Shown here: in pieces, positions 16,536 through 25,628 of the stretch
How the letters are laid out: each line of letters opens with the position of its first letter
How positions within the stretch are numbered: the first letter of the stretch is position 1
NCBI GenBank assembly: GCA_023389055.1
Contig: JAEWFA010000051.1
Span: 1 to 39,088 of the forward strand
Reading direction: 5' to 3'
DNA length: 39,088 nucleotides
DNA from: Pseudomonadota bacterium
GTDB taxonomy: Bacteria; Pseudomonadota; Gammaproteobacteria; Burkholderiales; Burkholderiaceae_E
Made by a program: the position numbers and the translations under genes
Notes under the pieces: generated by a model
Told to the model about the DNA's origin: nothing
The model's input: only the letters and a program-made list of their open reading frames with translations
The model's database searches: none

Positions 16536-17056
16536 GCACTCGGTCTTCGATTCGCCGCGCCGGCGCCGCGCTCTGCGCGTTGGCAGCCGTGGCCCTGCTG
16601 GCACCGGTTGCCGCACGCGCCGAAGCGACTTTCGCCACGCGCTCGCTGGTGGCGGAAACGGCAAACAAGGCGGCGATGGCTGCGCTGGAGGCCTGCCGCA
16701 AGGAAGGCTTCCAGGTCGGCGTCGCCGTCACCGACCGCAGCGGCGTATTGCAGGCCTTCGTGCGCGATCGCTACGCGGGTGCGCATACCGTCGAGGTCGC
16801 GACCGACAAGGCCTGGACCGCGGCTTCGTTCCGCATGACGACGGCCATGCTCGGCGACGAGACGCAGGCGGGCAAGCCGATGAGCGGCATCCGCGGCGCC
16901 TCGCGCGTGATGCCGATCGGGGGCGGCGTGCCGATCGAGGCGGGCGGTTCCACGATCGCGGCGATCGGCGTCTCGGGTGCGCCAGGCGGCGAGGCCGACG
17001 AGCGTTGCGCGCGCAAGGGCATCGAGGCGATCGAAATGGACATCGAGATGCAGTGA
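16532..17056 (+). CDS. GlcG/HbpS-family periplasmic protein (DUF336)
   Basis: This 174-residue secreted protein has a signal peptide ending in ARA (about residue 30) and a single GlcG/HbpS domain (family once called DUF336). Typical stretches are VAVTDRSGVLQAFVRD, DKAWTAASFR and the glycine-rich GGGVPIEAGGSTIAAIGVSGA near the C-terminus. HbpS of Streptomyces binds heme and senses redox stress; most family members have no proven function. Here the gene is translationally coupled on both sides, by ATGA with soxW and GTGA with the SoxH-like gene, so it is part of the sox operon. A role in heme or redox handling for the Sox cytochromes is only a guess. Confidence 0.85.
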   Translation: MSTRSSIRRAGAALCALAAVALLAPVAARAEATFATRSLVAETANKAAMAALEACRKEGFQVGVAVTDRSGVLQAFVRDRYAGAHTVEVATDKAWTAASFRMTTAMLGDETQAGKPMSGIRGASRVMPIGGGVPIEAGGSTIAAIGVSGAPGGEADERCARKGIEAIEMDIEMQ

Positions 17057-18027
17057 GAGTCGCACGCGTCCTGTCGCTCGTCGCTGCGTTCTGCGTGTCC
17101 GCGGGCCTCGCTGCGGACGCCTTCGCGCGTGCTCCCGCGCCGGTGCGGGTCCACGTCGAGGCGCAGCGCGTCTCCGGTCGCGTCTGGTATGTGCAGGGGG
17201 ACAGCGGCATGGTCTCGCTGCAGAACGAGGGTTTCAACTCGAACGCCGGCTTCGTGGTCACCGACGATGGCGTCGTCGTGTTCGACGCACTCGGCACACC
17301 GGCGCTCGGCGCCGTCCTGCTCGAACGCATCCGGCAAGTCACGAAGCAGCCGGTACGACGTGTCGTCGTCAGCCACTACCATTCGGACCACTTCTACGGC
17401 CTGCAGGCGTTCAAGGACGCGGGCGCGGAGGTCTGGGCGCACCGCGCGGTGCGCGAATACCTCGCCACCGAGGCGGACGAGGCGCGATTGGCGGAACGGC
17501 GCGAGTCGCTCGCACCGTGGGTCACCGACGAAGCGCGCATCATCGCGCCCGATCGCTTCGTCGACGAAGAGACGGTCTTCCGACTGGGCGGCCTCACGTT
17601 CCGCCTGCTGCCGGCAGGCCCCGCGCACACCGCCGAGGACCTGATGATGCTCGTCGAGGAGGAGGCGGTGCTCTTCGCCGGCGACCTGATCTTCGCCGGT
17701 CGCGTGCCCTTCGTCGGCGACGCCGATCCCAGCGCCTGGCTCGCCGCGCTCGAGAAGCTCTCGGCGCATCGTCCGCGCGTCGTCGTCACCGGCCACGGGC
17801 ACGCTTCCACCGATGCGCTCGCCGACCTCGCGCTCACGCGCGACTACTTGTTGTTCCTGCGTTCGGAGATGGGCAAGGCAGTCGACGAACTGCTCGACTT
17901 CGACGAGGCCTACGAACGCACCGACTGGTCGCGCTTCGCCTCGTTGCCGGCCTTCGACGATGCGAATCGGCGCAACGCGTACAACGTGTACCTGCGCATG
18001 CAGCGCGAGGCGCTCGGCGTGCGCTGA
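17053..18027 (+). CDS. soxH: SoxH-like metallo-beta-lactamase-fold hydrolase
   Basis: The 324-residue product has a signal peptide (about residues 1-26, ending AFA) and a metallo-beta-lactamase domain. The zinc motif is HYHSDH (108-113), with further metal ligands likely at PAGPAHTAEDL, LFAGDLIF and VTGHGH. It resembles SoxH, found at the end of several sox clusters and dispensable for thiosulfate oxidation in Paracoccus; the substrate is unknown. The GTG start at 17053 overlaps the stop of the GlcG-like gene and starts directly at the signal peptide. A longer reading from a TTG at 17005 would overlap the previous gene by 52 bases and spoil the signal. Confidence 0.82.
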   Translation: MRVARVLSLVAAFCVSAGLAADAFARAPAPVRVHVEAQRVSGRVWYVQGDSGMVSLQNEGFNSNAGFVVTDDGVVVFDALGTPALGAVLLERIRQVTKQPVRRVVVSHYHSDHFYGLQAFKDAGAEVWAHRAVREYLATEADEARLAERRESLAPWVTDEARIIAPDRFVDEETVFRLGGLTFRLLPAGPAHTAEDLMMLVEEEAVLFAGDLIFAGRVPFVGDADPSAWLAALEKLSAHRPRVVVTGHGHASTDALADLALTRDYLLFLRSEMGKAVDELLDFDEAYERTDWSRFASLPAFDDANRRNAYNVYLRMQREALGVR

Positions 18028-18073
18028 GGCGCCTTCTTCGAGGCACCCGCGCCGCTTGCTTCACAATCGCGCG

Positions 18074-19141
18074 ATGCCGTTCTTCCGAGGGTCCATTGCA
18101 TGCGTCGCGGGCACGCTCGTCGCGGTCTTCTGCACGACGAACGCGATCGCACAGACCGCGTCGGAACGTTGCCTGCTGTCGGCGCTGCAACGCGCTTCGG
18201 ACGATGCCAGCGTGGAGTCGGTGCGCAGGCAGTGCGCGGCGCCGGAAGGGCAGGCGACGCCGCAGGCGCAACCGGAATCGGAACCGAGATGGCAGGACGA
18301 GCCACGGTCGGAATGGTCCGCGCGCGAGCCGCCGCTTTCTCCGGTCGCGCGCCGCGTGGCGCTCGAACGAGAGGTCTGGGCGAAGCGCTTCGCGCTGCTG
18401 CCGCATCGTCCCAACTTCATCGATCCGTTCTCCCACGCCTTCGAGACGCCGACCAGCGTCTCCGAGGCGCACGTGCAGCGAAACGAGGTGAAGTTCCAGA
18501 TCAGCTTCAAGCTCGCGTTGTCTCCGCCGCTGATCGACGAACGCCTCGGACTCTTCTTCGCCTACACCGGCCAGTCGTGGTGGCAGGCCTACAACCACGA
18601 CCGTTCGAGCCCGTTCCGTGAATACAGCCACGAACCCGAGTTGTACGCATCCTGGAAGCCCGAACGTCGCATCCTGGGTTGGGACTGGCGTGTGGCGAAC
18701 GCGGGTTTCGTGCATCAATCGAACGGACGTTCGGGCGAGAGCTCGCGCAGCTGGAACCGGCTGTTCGCAGACCTGCGTTTCGATCGTCCGAACGGCTGGT
18801 GGGTCGGCGTGCGTCCGTGGTGGCGTATTCCGGAGCATCGCAAGCCCTTTGCGGGCGCATCCGAGGGCGACGACAACCCGGGCATCGAGCGCTACGTCGG
18901 CGACGGGGAGCTGAAGATCGGATACGTCGGCAGCGTGCACAACCTGACGCTGACGACGCGGCGCAGCTTGGCGCAGGCGGGCAAGGGCGCGGTGCAGCTC
19001 GACTGGAGCCGTCCGACCGGCTTCAGCCCCGACCTGCGCTGGCACGTCCAGTACTTCGACGGCTACGGCGAATCGATGCTCGACTACCAGACGCGCGTGC
19101 GACGCATCGGTGTCGGCGTGATGCTGAACGACTGGTATTGA
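18074..19141 (+). CDS. pldA: Outer-membrane phospholipase A (OMPLA)
   Basis: This 355-residue protein is an outer-membrane phospholipase A, a beta-barrel that hydrolyses acyl chains of misplaced phospholipids. The catalytic triad is visible in HQSNGRSGESSRSWNR: His214, Ser216 and Asn228, with the same spacing as in E. coli OMPLA (142, 144, 156). A signal peptide covers residues 1-26, ending AIA. An Arg/Pro/Glu-rich linker (about 50-110) precedes the barrel and is longer than usual. The last residue is Tyr after Trp (NDWY), not the usual terminal Phe. It lies 46 bp after the SoxH-like gene on the same strand; whether it is cotranscribed with the sox genes is open. Confidence 0.93.
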   Translation: MPFFRGSIACVAGTLVAVFCTTNAIAQTASERCLLSALQRASDDASVESVRRQCAAPEGQATPQAQPESEPRWQDEPRSEWSAREPPLSPVARRVALEREVWAKRFALLPHRPNFIDPFSHAFETPTSVSEAHVQRNEVKFQISFKLALSPPLIDERLGLFFAYTGQSWWQAYNHDRSSPFREYSHEPELYASWKPERRILGWDWRVANAGFVHQSNGRSGESSRSWNRLFADLRFDRPNGWWVGVRPWWRIPEHRKPFAGASEGDDNPGIERYVGDGELKIGYVGSVHNLTLTTRRSLAQAGKGAVQLDWSRPTGFSPDLRWHVQYFDGYGESMLDYQTRVRRIGVGVMLNDWY

Positions 19142-19260
19142 GAAGGCATCCGAAGTCGTTCGGCGTGCGCCGGCGGCCGCTCGCTCGCGTTCGAGCACTT
19201 CTTGACGCGTGGTAGTGTTCGCACTTCGCATCGAAGCGATTCGGATGGAAAGGTCGAGGC

Positions 19261-21342
19261 GTGAGCAATTCCCTTGTGATGCAGGCAACCACGCTATTCC
19301 GGGAGGCGGCCGGGCAGGGTCGCGACAGCCTGGACGGCGTCGCGCTGGACGCGCTGCTGGCCGCAGTCGGCCTCGCGCGCGACGCCGATTCGATGGCCGG
19401 CGGCGCCGAAATGCGGATCACGCTGAACAGCACTCGCGAATTCGGCATGGTGATCGGCGCCGGCTTCGGCGGACTGGAGGCAACGCTCGACGAGGGCCAG
19501 TTTCGGCGCGACCGCGCTTCGGTCTACGCCGTCGCGGAACTCACCGATGCGCCGGATTTCCTGCGCCTGTTCCAGCGCACGCTGGCCTGGCAGAAGATCG
19601 CCGCCGTGTCGCAACGCGAAGGCCGGTCCCCGCCCGAGGCGGAGCTCGCGAAATGCCTTGCCCGGCTGCTCGAGCTCGCGCATGCCTTCGCCCCCGGGCG
19701 GCCCGACGCGCCGTTCGTGCTGCAGGCGCTCGAACTCGATTGCGTCGCGTCCGAATCGCGGCTCCTCGTTCGCGGCGTTCGTTGCAGCTTCTCCGCCCCG
19801 CAGCCCGGGCGGCTGCCCCGGCCCGTGGCGAAGATCGACAAGCTGATCCATCCGGAGCGCATCGGCATCATCGGCGTTTCGGGCAGCGGCATGAACTTCG
19901 GCCGCATCATCCTGCGCAACCTGATCGGCTCGGGCTTTCCGAAGGAGCAGTTGCTGGTGCTCAAGCCCGGGGAGACCGAGATCGACGGCGTGCGCTGTGT
20001 CGACGGGCTCGCCGCGCTCGACGGCAAGCTCGACCTGTTGATCGTCGCGGTGGCGGCAAGCGCGGTCTACGCGCTCGTCGACGAGATCATCGACACCGAC
20101 GCGGTCGAGGCGGTGATGCTGATCCCGGGCAGCATGGGCGAGACGAAGAAGAGTCGCGAGCCGGCAGCAGCGCTGGCGGCGCGCATCAATGCCGCCCACC
20201 GCCAGCCCGACGGGGGGCCGATCTTCCTCGGCGCCAATTGCCTGGGCGTCGTGTCGCATCCGGGACGCTACGACTCCTGGTTCATACCGCTCGAGCGCCT
20301 GCCCAAGCCGCAGAAGAAGAAGGTGCGGAACTCCGTGATGCTCTCGCAGAGCGGCGCCTTCATGATCACGCGGCTGTCGCAGAATCCGTGGCTCGATCCG
20401 GCCTACATGATCGCCCTCGGGAACCAGACCGATCTCACCCACGGCGACATGCTCAGCTACTTCGCCGACCTGCCCGAGATCGACACGCTCGGCATCTACA
20501 TCGAGGGCTTCAAGGATCTCGACGGCCTGCACTTCGCGCGCGCCGTGCGCAAGGCAGTGCTCGAGGGCAAACAGATCGTCGTCTACAAGTCGGGGCGCAC
20601 GGCGCCCGGCCAGGGCGGCGTCATGGGCCACACCGCTTCGATTGCCGGAGGCCTGGGGCTCTTCGAGTCGGTGATCCGGCACGCCGGCGCGATCGTCACC
20701 GAGGACCTGAACACCTTCGACGACCTTTTCTACATGGCCGGCGCACTGCATGACAAGAAGGCGGGCGGCAACCGGCTCGGTGCCATCAGCGGTGCCGGAT
20801 TCGAGGCGGTCGCGATGGCCGACAACATCGAGTCGGACGGCTTCGCGATGCAGATGGGCGCGCTCGACGACGCGACGGTGCAGAAGATCGAGCAGATTCT
20901 CGTTGCCAAGAAACTCGACCAGCTGGTCGAGGTGCGCAATCCGCTGGACATCAACCCCGGCGCCGACGACGAGGCGCACCTCGCGATCTCGGAAGCCTTC
21001 CTGCAGGATCCGAACATCGACGCCGTCGTCGTCGGCCTCGATCCGACGGCGCCCTCGGTGCGCGCGCTCGAGCAGAGCAAGCTGCGCCCCGGCTACGACC
21101 TGAGCGATCCGAAGAGCACGGTGCACCTGATGCCGCCGCTGGTCGAAGGCCACGACAAGCCGCTGATCGGCATCATCGACGGCGGCAAGCTCTACGATGC
21201 GATGGCTGCGAGCCTGATGGACCAGGGCGTGTGCTGCTTTCGCAACTGCACGCGCGGCACGAAGGCGCTGGTGCGCTATTTCGAAGCCCGGCATTACGCC
21301 GATTACCTGAAGATCCGCCGACCGGGCGGGAGCAACAACTGA
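19261..21342 (+). CDS. NDP-forming acyl-CoA synthetase-like protein with partial ATP-grasp region
   Basis: The 693-residue product resembles ADP-forming acetyl-CoA synthetases and succinyl-CoA ligases, in an unusual layout. Residues about 45-185 look like only the C-terminal lobe of the ATP-grasp (beta) part (EFGMVIGAGFGGLEATL, ending ALELDCVASE); the N-terminal nucleotide-binding lobe is not visible. A CoA-binding domain (IGIIGVSGSGMNFGRI, from about 200) and ligase domains follow, with the expected phosphohistidine His457 in GGVMGHTASIAGG. So the alpha part looks complete and the ATP part truncated and placed first. The GTG at 19261 follows GGAAAGGTCGAGG. The next gene, a thioesterase, is 8 bp away. 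The true reaction is unclear: it may need a partner for ATP, or act as a CoA transferase or regulator. Confidence 0.8.
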   Translation: MSNSLVMQATTLFREAAGQGRDSLDGVALDALLAAVGLARDADSMAGGAEMRITLNSTREFGMVIGAGFGGLEATLDEGQFRRDRASVYAVAELTDAPDFLRLFQRTLAWQKIAAVSQREGRSPPEAELAKCLARLLELAHAFAPGRPDAPFVLQALELDCVASESRLLVRGVRCSFSAPQPGRLPRPVAKIDKLIHPERIGIIGVSGSGMNFGRIILRNLIGSGFPKEQLLVLKPGETEIDGVRCVDGLAALDGKLDLLIVAVAASAVYALVDEIIDTDAVEAVMLIPGSMGETKKSREPAAALAARINAAHRQPDGGPIFLGANCLGVVSHPGRYDSWFIPLERLPKPQKKKVRNSVMLSQSGAFMITRLSQNPWLDPAYMIALGNQTDLTHGDMLSYFADLPEIDTLGIYIEGFKDLDGLHFARAVRKAVLEGKQIVVYKSGRTAPGQGGVMGHTASIAGGLGLFESVIRHAGAIVTEDLNTFDDLFYMAGALHDKKAGGNRLGAISGAGFEAVAMADNIESDGFAMQMGALDDATVQKIEQILVAKKLDQLVEVRNPLDINPGADDEAHLAISEAFLQDPNIDAVVVGLDPTAPSVRALEQSKLRPGYDLSDPKSTVHLMPPLVEGHDKPLIGIIDGGKLYDAMAASLMDQGVCCFRNCTRGTKALVRYFEARHYADYLKIRRPGGSNN

Positions 21343-21350
21343 GGAAGAAA

Positions 21351-21758
21351 GTGAGCGACGCATTGCAACCCGGACTGAGCGCCACCTCCCGCATCGTCGT
21401 CGACCAGGGCCGCACGATCGGCTTCATGGGCGAGGACCTGCGCGTGTATTCCACGCCCAGCCTGCTCTATGACGTGGAAGTCGCCTGCCGCGAACTGATC
21501 CTTCCGCACATCGGTGAGGGCAAGGACTCGGTGGGCACGCGCGTCGAGTTCGACCACGTCGGCGCGACGCTGCTCGGTATGTGGGTCGAGATCACCGTGC
21601 GGGTTGCGGAAGTCAACGGTCCGGCCGTCACCTTCGAGTTCTCGGCGCGCGACGCGGTCGAGGAGGTGGCACGCGGCAAGCACAGCCGCTTCGTCGTCGG
21701 GCTGGAAAAGACCGCGCAGCGGCTGAAAGCCAAGCGCGCGAAGGCGGCCGCCGGCTGA
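21351..21758 (+). CDS. FlK-type acyl-CoA thioesterase
   Basis: This 135-residue single hot-dog protein resembles FlK, the fluoroacetyl-CoA thioesterase of Streptomyces cattleya, and its wider family. The catalytic Thr-Glu-His set is at Thr35 (VYSTPS), Glu43 (DVEVAC) and His69 (FDHVGAT), with spacing of 8 and 26 residues exactly as in FlK (42, 50, 76); SVGTRVEFDH also matches. Specificity for fluoroacetyl-CoA is not implied. The GTG at 21351 follows GAGGAAG and gives the natural N-terminus. It is 8 bp after the synthetase-like gene, so the pair would form and break CoA esters in one operon. Its stop abuts the stop of the converging ligase gene. Confidence 0.85.
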   Translation: MSDALQPGLSATSRIVVDQGRTIGFMGEDLRVYSTPSLLYDVEVACRELILPHIGEGKDSVGTRVEFDHVGATLLGMWVEITVRVAEVNGPAVTFEFSARDAVEEVARGKHSRFVVGLEKTAQRLKAKRAKAAAG

Positions 21759-23563
21759 TCAGGCGTACATCGCCTCGATCTCGTCGGCGTACGCCGACTG
21801 GATGCTCGCGCGCCGCACCTTCATCGTCGCGGTCACTTCACCGTCGTCGTGGTCGAGCTCCTTGGCGAGCAGTCGGAAGCGTCGGATGCGCGAGACCTGC
21901 GCCAGGCTTTCGTTGGCGCGAGCCACCTCCTGCTCGATCAGCTCGCGCACCCGCGGATGCTCGGCGAGCGAGCGGAAGTGCGTGAACGCGATGCGCTGCG
22001 ACTCTGCCCATCTCGCGACGGTGTCGAAGTCGATCTGGATCAGCGCCGAGACGAAGCGGCGCCGGTCGCCGATCACGATGCACTCGCGCACGTAGGGGCT
22101 CGACTTCACCGCGTTCTCGATCTCCGACGGCGTGATGTTCTTGCCGCCGGCGGTGATCATCACGTCCTTCAGCCGGTCGACGATGCGCAATTGCCCGCCG
22201 TCTTCCTCGACGACGTCGCCGGTGTGCAGCCAGCCGTCGCGGATCGTTTCCGCGGTGGCCTGGGGGTTGCAGTAGTAGCCGGCGAAGACGACGTCGCCGC
22301 GCACGAGCAGCTCGCCCTGCGCGCCGATACGATGCTCGACGCCGAGCGTGGGCTCGCCCACGGTGCCGATTCGCACCGCGTCGAGCCGCTGACCGGTGAT
22401 CATGCCGGTTGACTCGGTGAGCCCGTAGACCTCGACCAGCGGCACGCCGAGCGTGCGGAAGAAGCGGATCACGGCAGCGGGAATCGGCGCCGCGCCGGTG
22501 AGCGCCACGCGCGCGCGTCGCAGGCCGATGAAGTTCTGCAACGAGCGGAACACGAGCCAGTACGCGAGGGCGAAGCGCGCTCGTTCGGCCAGGCTGCGCT
22601 GTCGCGGCGATTTCTCGGCGAAGGGCTCGCAGCTGCGCATCGCGCGCGCGAACAGCGTCCGGCGCAGGCGCCCCGTTTCCTGCATCCGGATCAGGATCGA
22701 TGCGTGCAGCTTCTCCCAGATGCGCGGAACGCCGAGGAACATCGTCGGTGCGATCTCGCGCAGGTCTTCCTGCACGGTGCGGATCGATTCGCCGAAGGCC
22801 ACCTGCGAGCCGACGTAGATCGGCACGAAGGTGGTGAGCATCTGCTCGGCCACGTGGCACAGCGGCAGGTACGACAGGTGCGTCGTGCCGGGGCCGAGAT
22901 CGAGCCGTTCGACGATGCCCGGCACGACGCCGCGGATGTTGCGGTAGCTGATCATCGCGCCCTTGGGCTTGCCGGTGGACCCCGACGTGTAGATCATCAG
23001 TGCGACGTCGTCCAGGCGCTGCGCGGCGAGCACGTCGTCGACGAGTTGCGCGTGCGCAGCCTCGTGCTTCGCGCCGAGGGCCTCCAGTTCGTCGAAGGCC
23101 ACCAGCAGGTCGCGGTGCTCGGAGGCCGCGTTGCGCAGTCCCTTGCGCTCGATGACGACGATCCTCTTCAACCGCGGCAACTGCGCGCGCGCGGCGAGCA
23201 CCTTGTCGGTCTGTTCCTGGTCCTCGCAGACGACGATCTCGACGTCCGCATGCGAGAGCACGTAGGCGACTTCAGCCGTCGGGCTCGTCGGGTAGACGCC
23301 GACCGTGATGCCGCCGATCAGGCTCGCGCCGAGTTGCGCGAGTACCCATTCGATCCGGTTCTCCGACAGCACGCCGACGTGGCCCCGCTCGCCCAGCCCG
23401 AGCGCGCGAAATCCGTGTCCGATGCGGCGCGATCGCGCGAGCCACGTCGCCCAGTCGATCGGCTTCCAGACGCCGAAGTCCTTCTGCCGGATCGCGATCT
23501 GCGTCGGCCGTTCGCGCGCCTGCTGGCACAACATCTGCGCGAGCGTGCGCTCGGGCAGCGGGT

Positions 23564-23576
<13 letters not shown>
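21759..23576 (-). CDS. AMP-forming acyl-CoA synthetase (long-chain type)
   Basis: The 605-residue product is an ANL-superfamily acyl-CoA ligase of the long-chain (FadD15/FACS) group: it adenylates a carboxylic acid with ATP and transfers it to CoA. Motifs seen are the P-loop MIYTSGSTGKPKGAM, VEVYGLTES, the TGDVVEEDGG hinge region and DRLKDVMITAGGKNITP. Length is normal. Its ATG overlaps the end of livF by 13 bp, so it is the last gene of the ABC transporter operon; it probably activates the imported acid. The acid could be a fatty, branched or aromatic carboxylate; sequence does not decide. Confidence 0.92.
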
Positions 23577-24385
<809 letters not shown>

Positions 24386-24387
24386 GT

Positions 24388-25569
24388 TCAGAGGACGATC
24401 CACTCCGAGGCCGGAACCATCTTCTGCTGCTTGACGTCGGCGCGGTAGATGCGGCCCACCGGGATCGAGTTGCCGGTGATCGAGATCGGCACGCCGATGA
24501 TGCCGCCGGTGTCGAAGTCGCGGATCGAGTTCAGCGCGGCCTTCAGGTTGTCGCCCGTCAACGGCTTGCCCGCCGCGAGCGTGCGCTTTGCCGCTTCGGC
24601 GAACAGCATCGTCGTCAGGAAGCCCTGCATGTACGCGTTGCTCTGGTACTCGGGGCGCATCTGCCGGATCTTCTCGAGCATCGGCGCCTTGCCCTCGGTG
24701 TCGTAGTAGTAGCGAAACGGCATCACTCCCATGAAGCCTTCGGCCGCCTCGCCCATCTTCATGACCATCGAGTTGTCCATCGTCCAGAACGTGCCCATGA
24801 AGTGGCTCTTCATGCCCATCTGCCGCGCCTGGCCGATGAATTCGGGGATTGGCGCGAGCACGTAGCCGTGGAAGATCGTGTAGTCGGGCGCGGCGCGGCG
24901 CAGCTTGATCACCTCGGCCGACACGTCGACGCTTCCCGGCGGGGTCATGATCTCGCCGCTGACGGCGAGGCCGAGCTTCCTGGCCGCCTCGCGGCTCTTC
25001 TCGATCGGATCGCGGCCGAACTCGCTGTCGGAGTAGACGAACGCGACCTTCGCGCCGGGTTTTTCCTTCGCGATGTAGCGCAGCAGGATGCCGAACATCT
25101 CGGTGTAGTCGGGTCCGACCAGGAACTGGTGCGGATACTTCTTCGGGTCGTTGATCTCGCTGGCGAAGGAAGCGCCGGCCATCAGGATCGAGCCCATCCG
25201 CTCCAGCTCGGGATTGATCGTCTTGGCGAACGCGGTGGAGTCGCCGTAATAGAGGTTCACCTTCTCCTGGCTGGTGATCTTCTTGAACGCGGCCACCGAC
25301 GCGTCGACCTTGTACGCGGTGTCCTCGGGAACGTAGCGGAGCTTGCGGCCCTGAATGCCGCCCGCATCGTTGACGATCTTCACGTAGTCCTGGATGCCGG
25401 CGTGGATGCCGATGCCGGCGAAGGCGAAGACGCCGGTCATCGGGATCGATCCGCCGATGACGATGTCTTCGCCGCCCGGCTGGGCGAAGGCGGCTTTCGG
25501 TGCGAGGGCGAGTCCGGTGGCAGCGGCGAGGGCGCCGACGGTACTGCGGCGGGTCTTCGAGATGGTCAT
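24388..25569 (-). CDS. LivK-type periplasmic substrate-binding protein of the ABC transporter
   Basis: The 393-residue precursor is the extracellular ligand-binding protein of the Liv-type importer. A signal peptide with an RR pair (KTRRSTVGALAAATGLAL) is cleaved after AFA near residue 29. The mature protein starts with DIVIGGSIPMTGVFAFAG, the usual first strand and loop of type-I binding proteins, and GGIQGRKLRYVPEDTAY. AAGGAGGAACACG precedes the ATG at 25569, which also starts exactly at the signal peptide. It lies between livM and livF. The ligand is unknown; the linked acyl-CoA ligase suggests a carboxylic acid rather than an amino acid. Confidence 0.92.
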   Translation of the reverse strand: MTISKTRRSTVGALAAATGLALAPKAAFAQPGGEDIVIGGSIPMTGVFAFAGIGIHAGIQDYVKIVNDAGGIQGRKLRYVPEDTAYKVDASVAAFKKITSQEKVNLYYGDSTAFAKTINPELERMGSILMAGASFASEINDPKKYPHQFLVGPDYTEMFGILLRYIAKEKPGAKVAFVYSDSEFGRDPIEKSREAARKLGLAVSGEIMTPPGSVDVSAEVIKLRRAAPDYTIFHGYVLAPIPEFIGQARQMGMKSHFMGTFWTMDNSMVMKMGEAAEGFMGVMPFRYYYDTEGKAPMLEKIRQMRPEYQSNAYMQGFLTTMLFAEAAKRTLAAGKPLTGDNLKAALNSIRDFDTGGIIGVPISITGNSIPVGRIYRADVKQQKMVPASEWIVL

Positions 25570-25628
25570 CGTGTTCCTCCTTGTAGGACTTGTCGTGGCG
25601 AGTGCCGGTAGCGATCGATGGCGAAAGC

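Noticed and set aside
18062..18067. CACAAT as a -10 box for a separate pldA promoter
   Set aside because: It lies only six bases from the ATG and no -35 box is found at a suitable distance.
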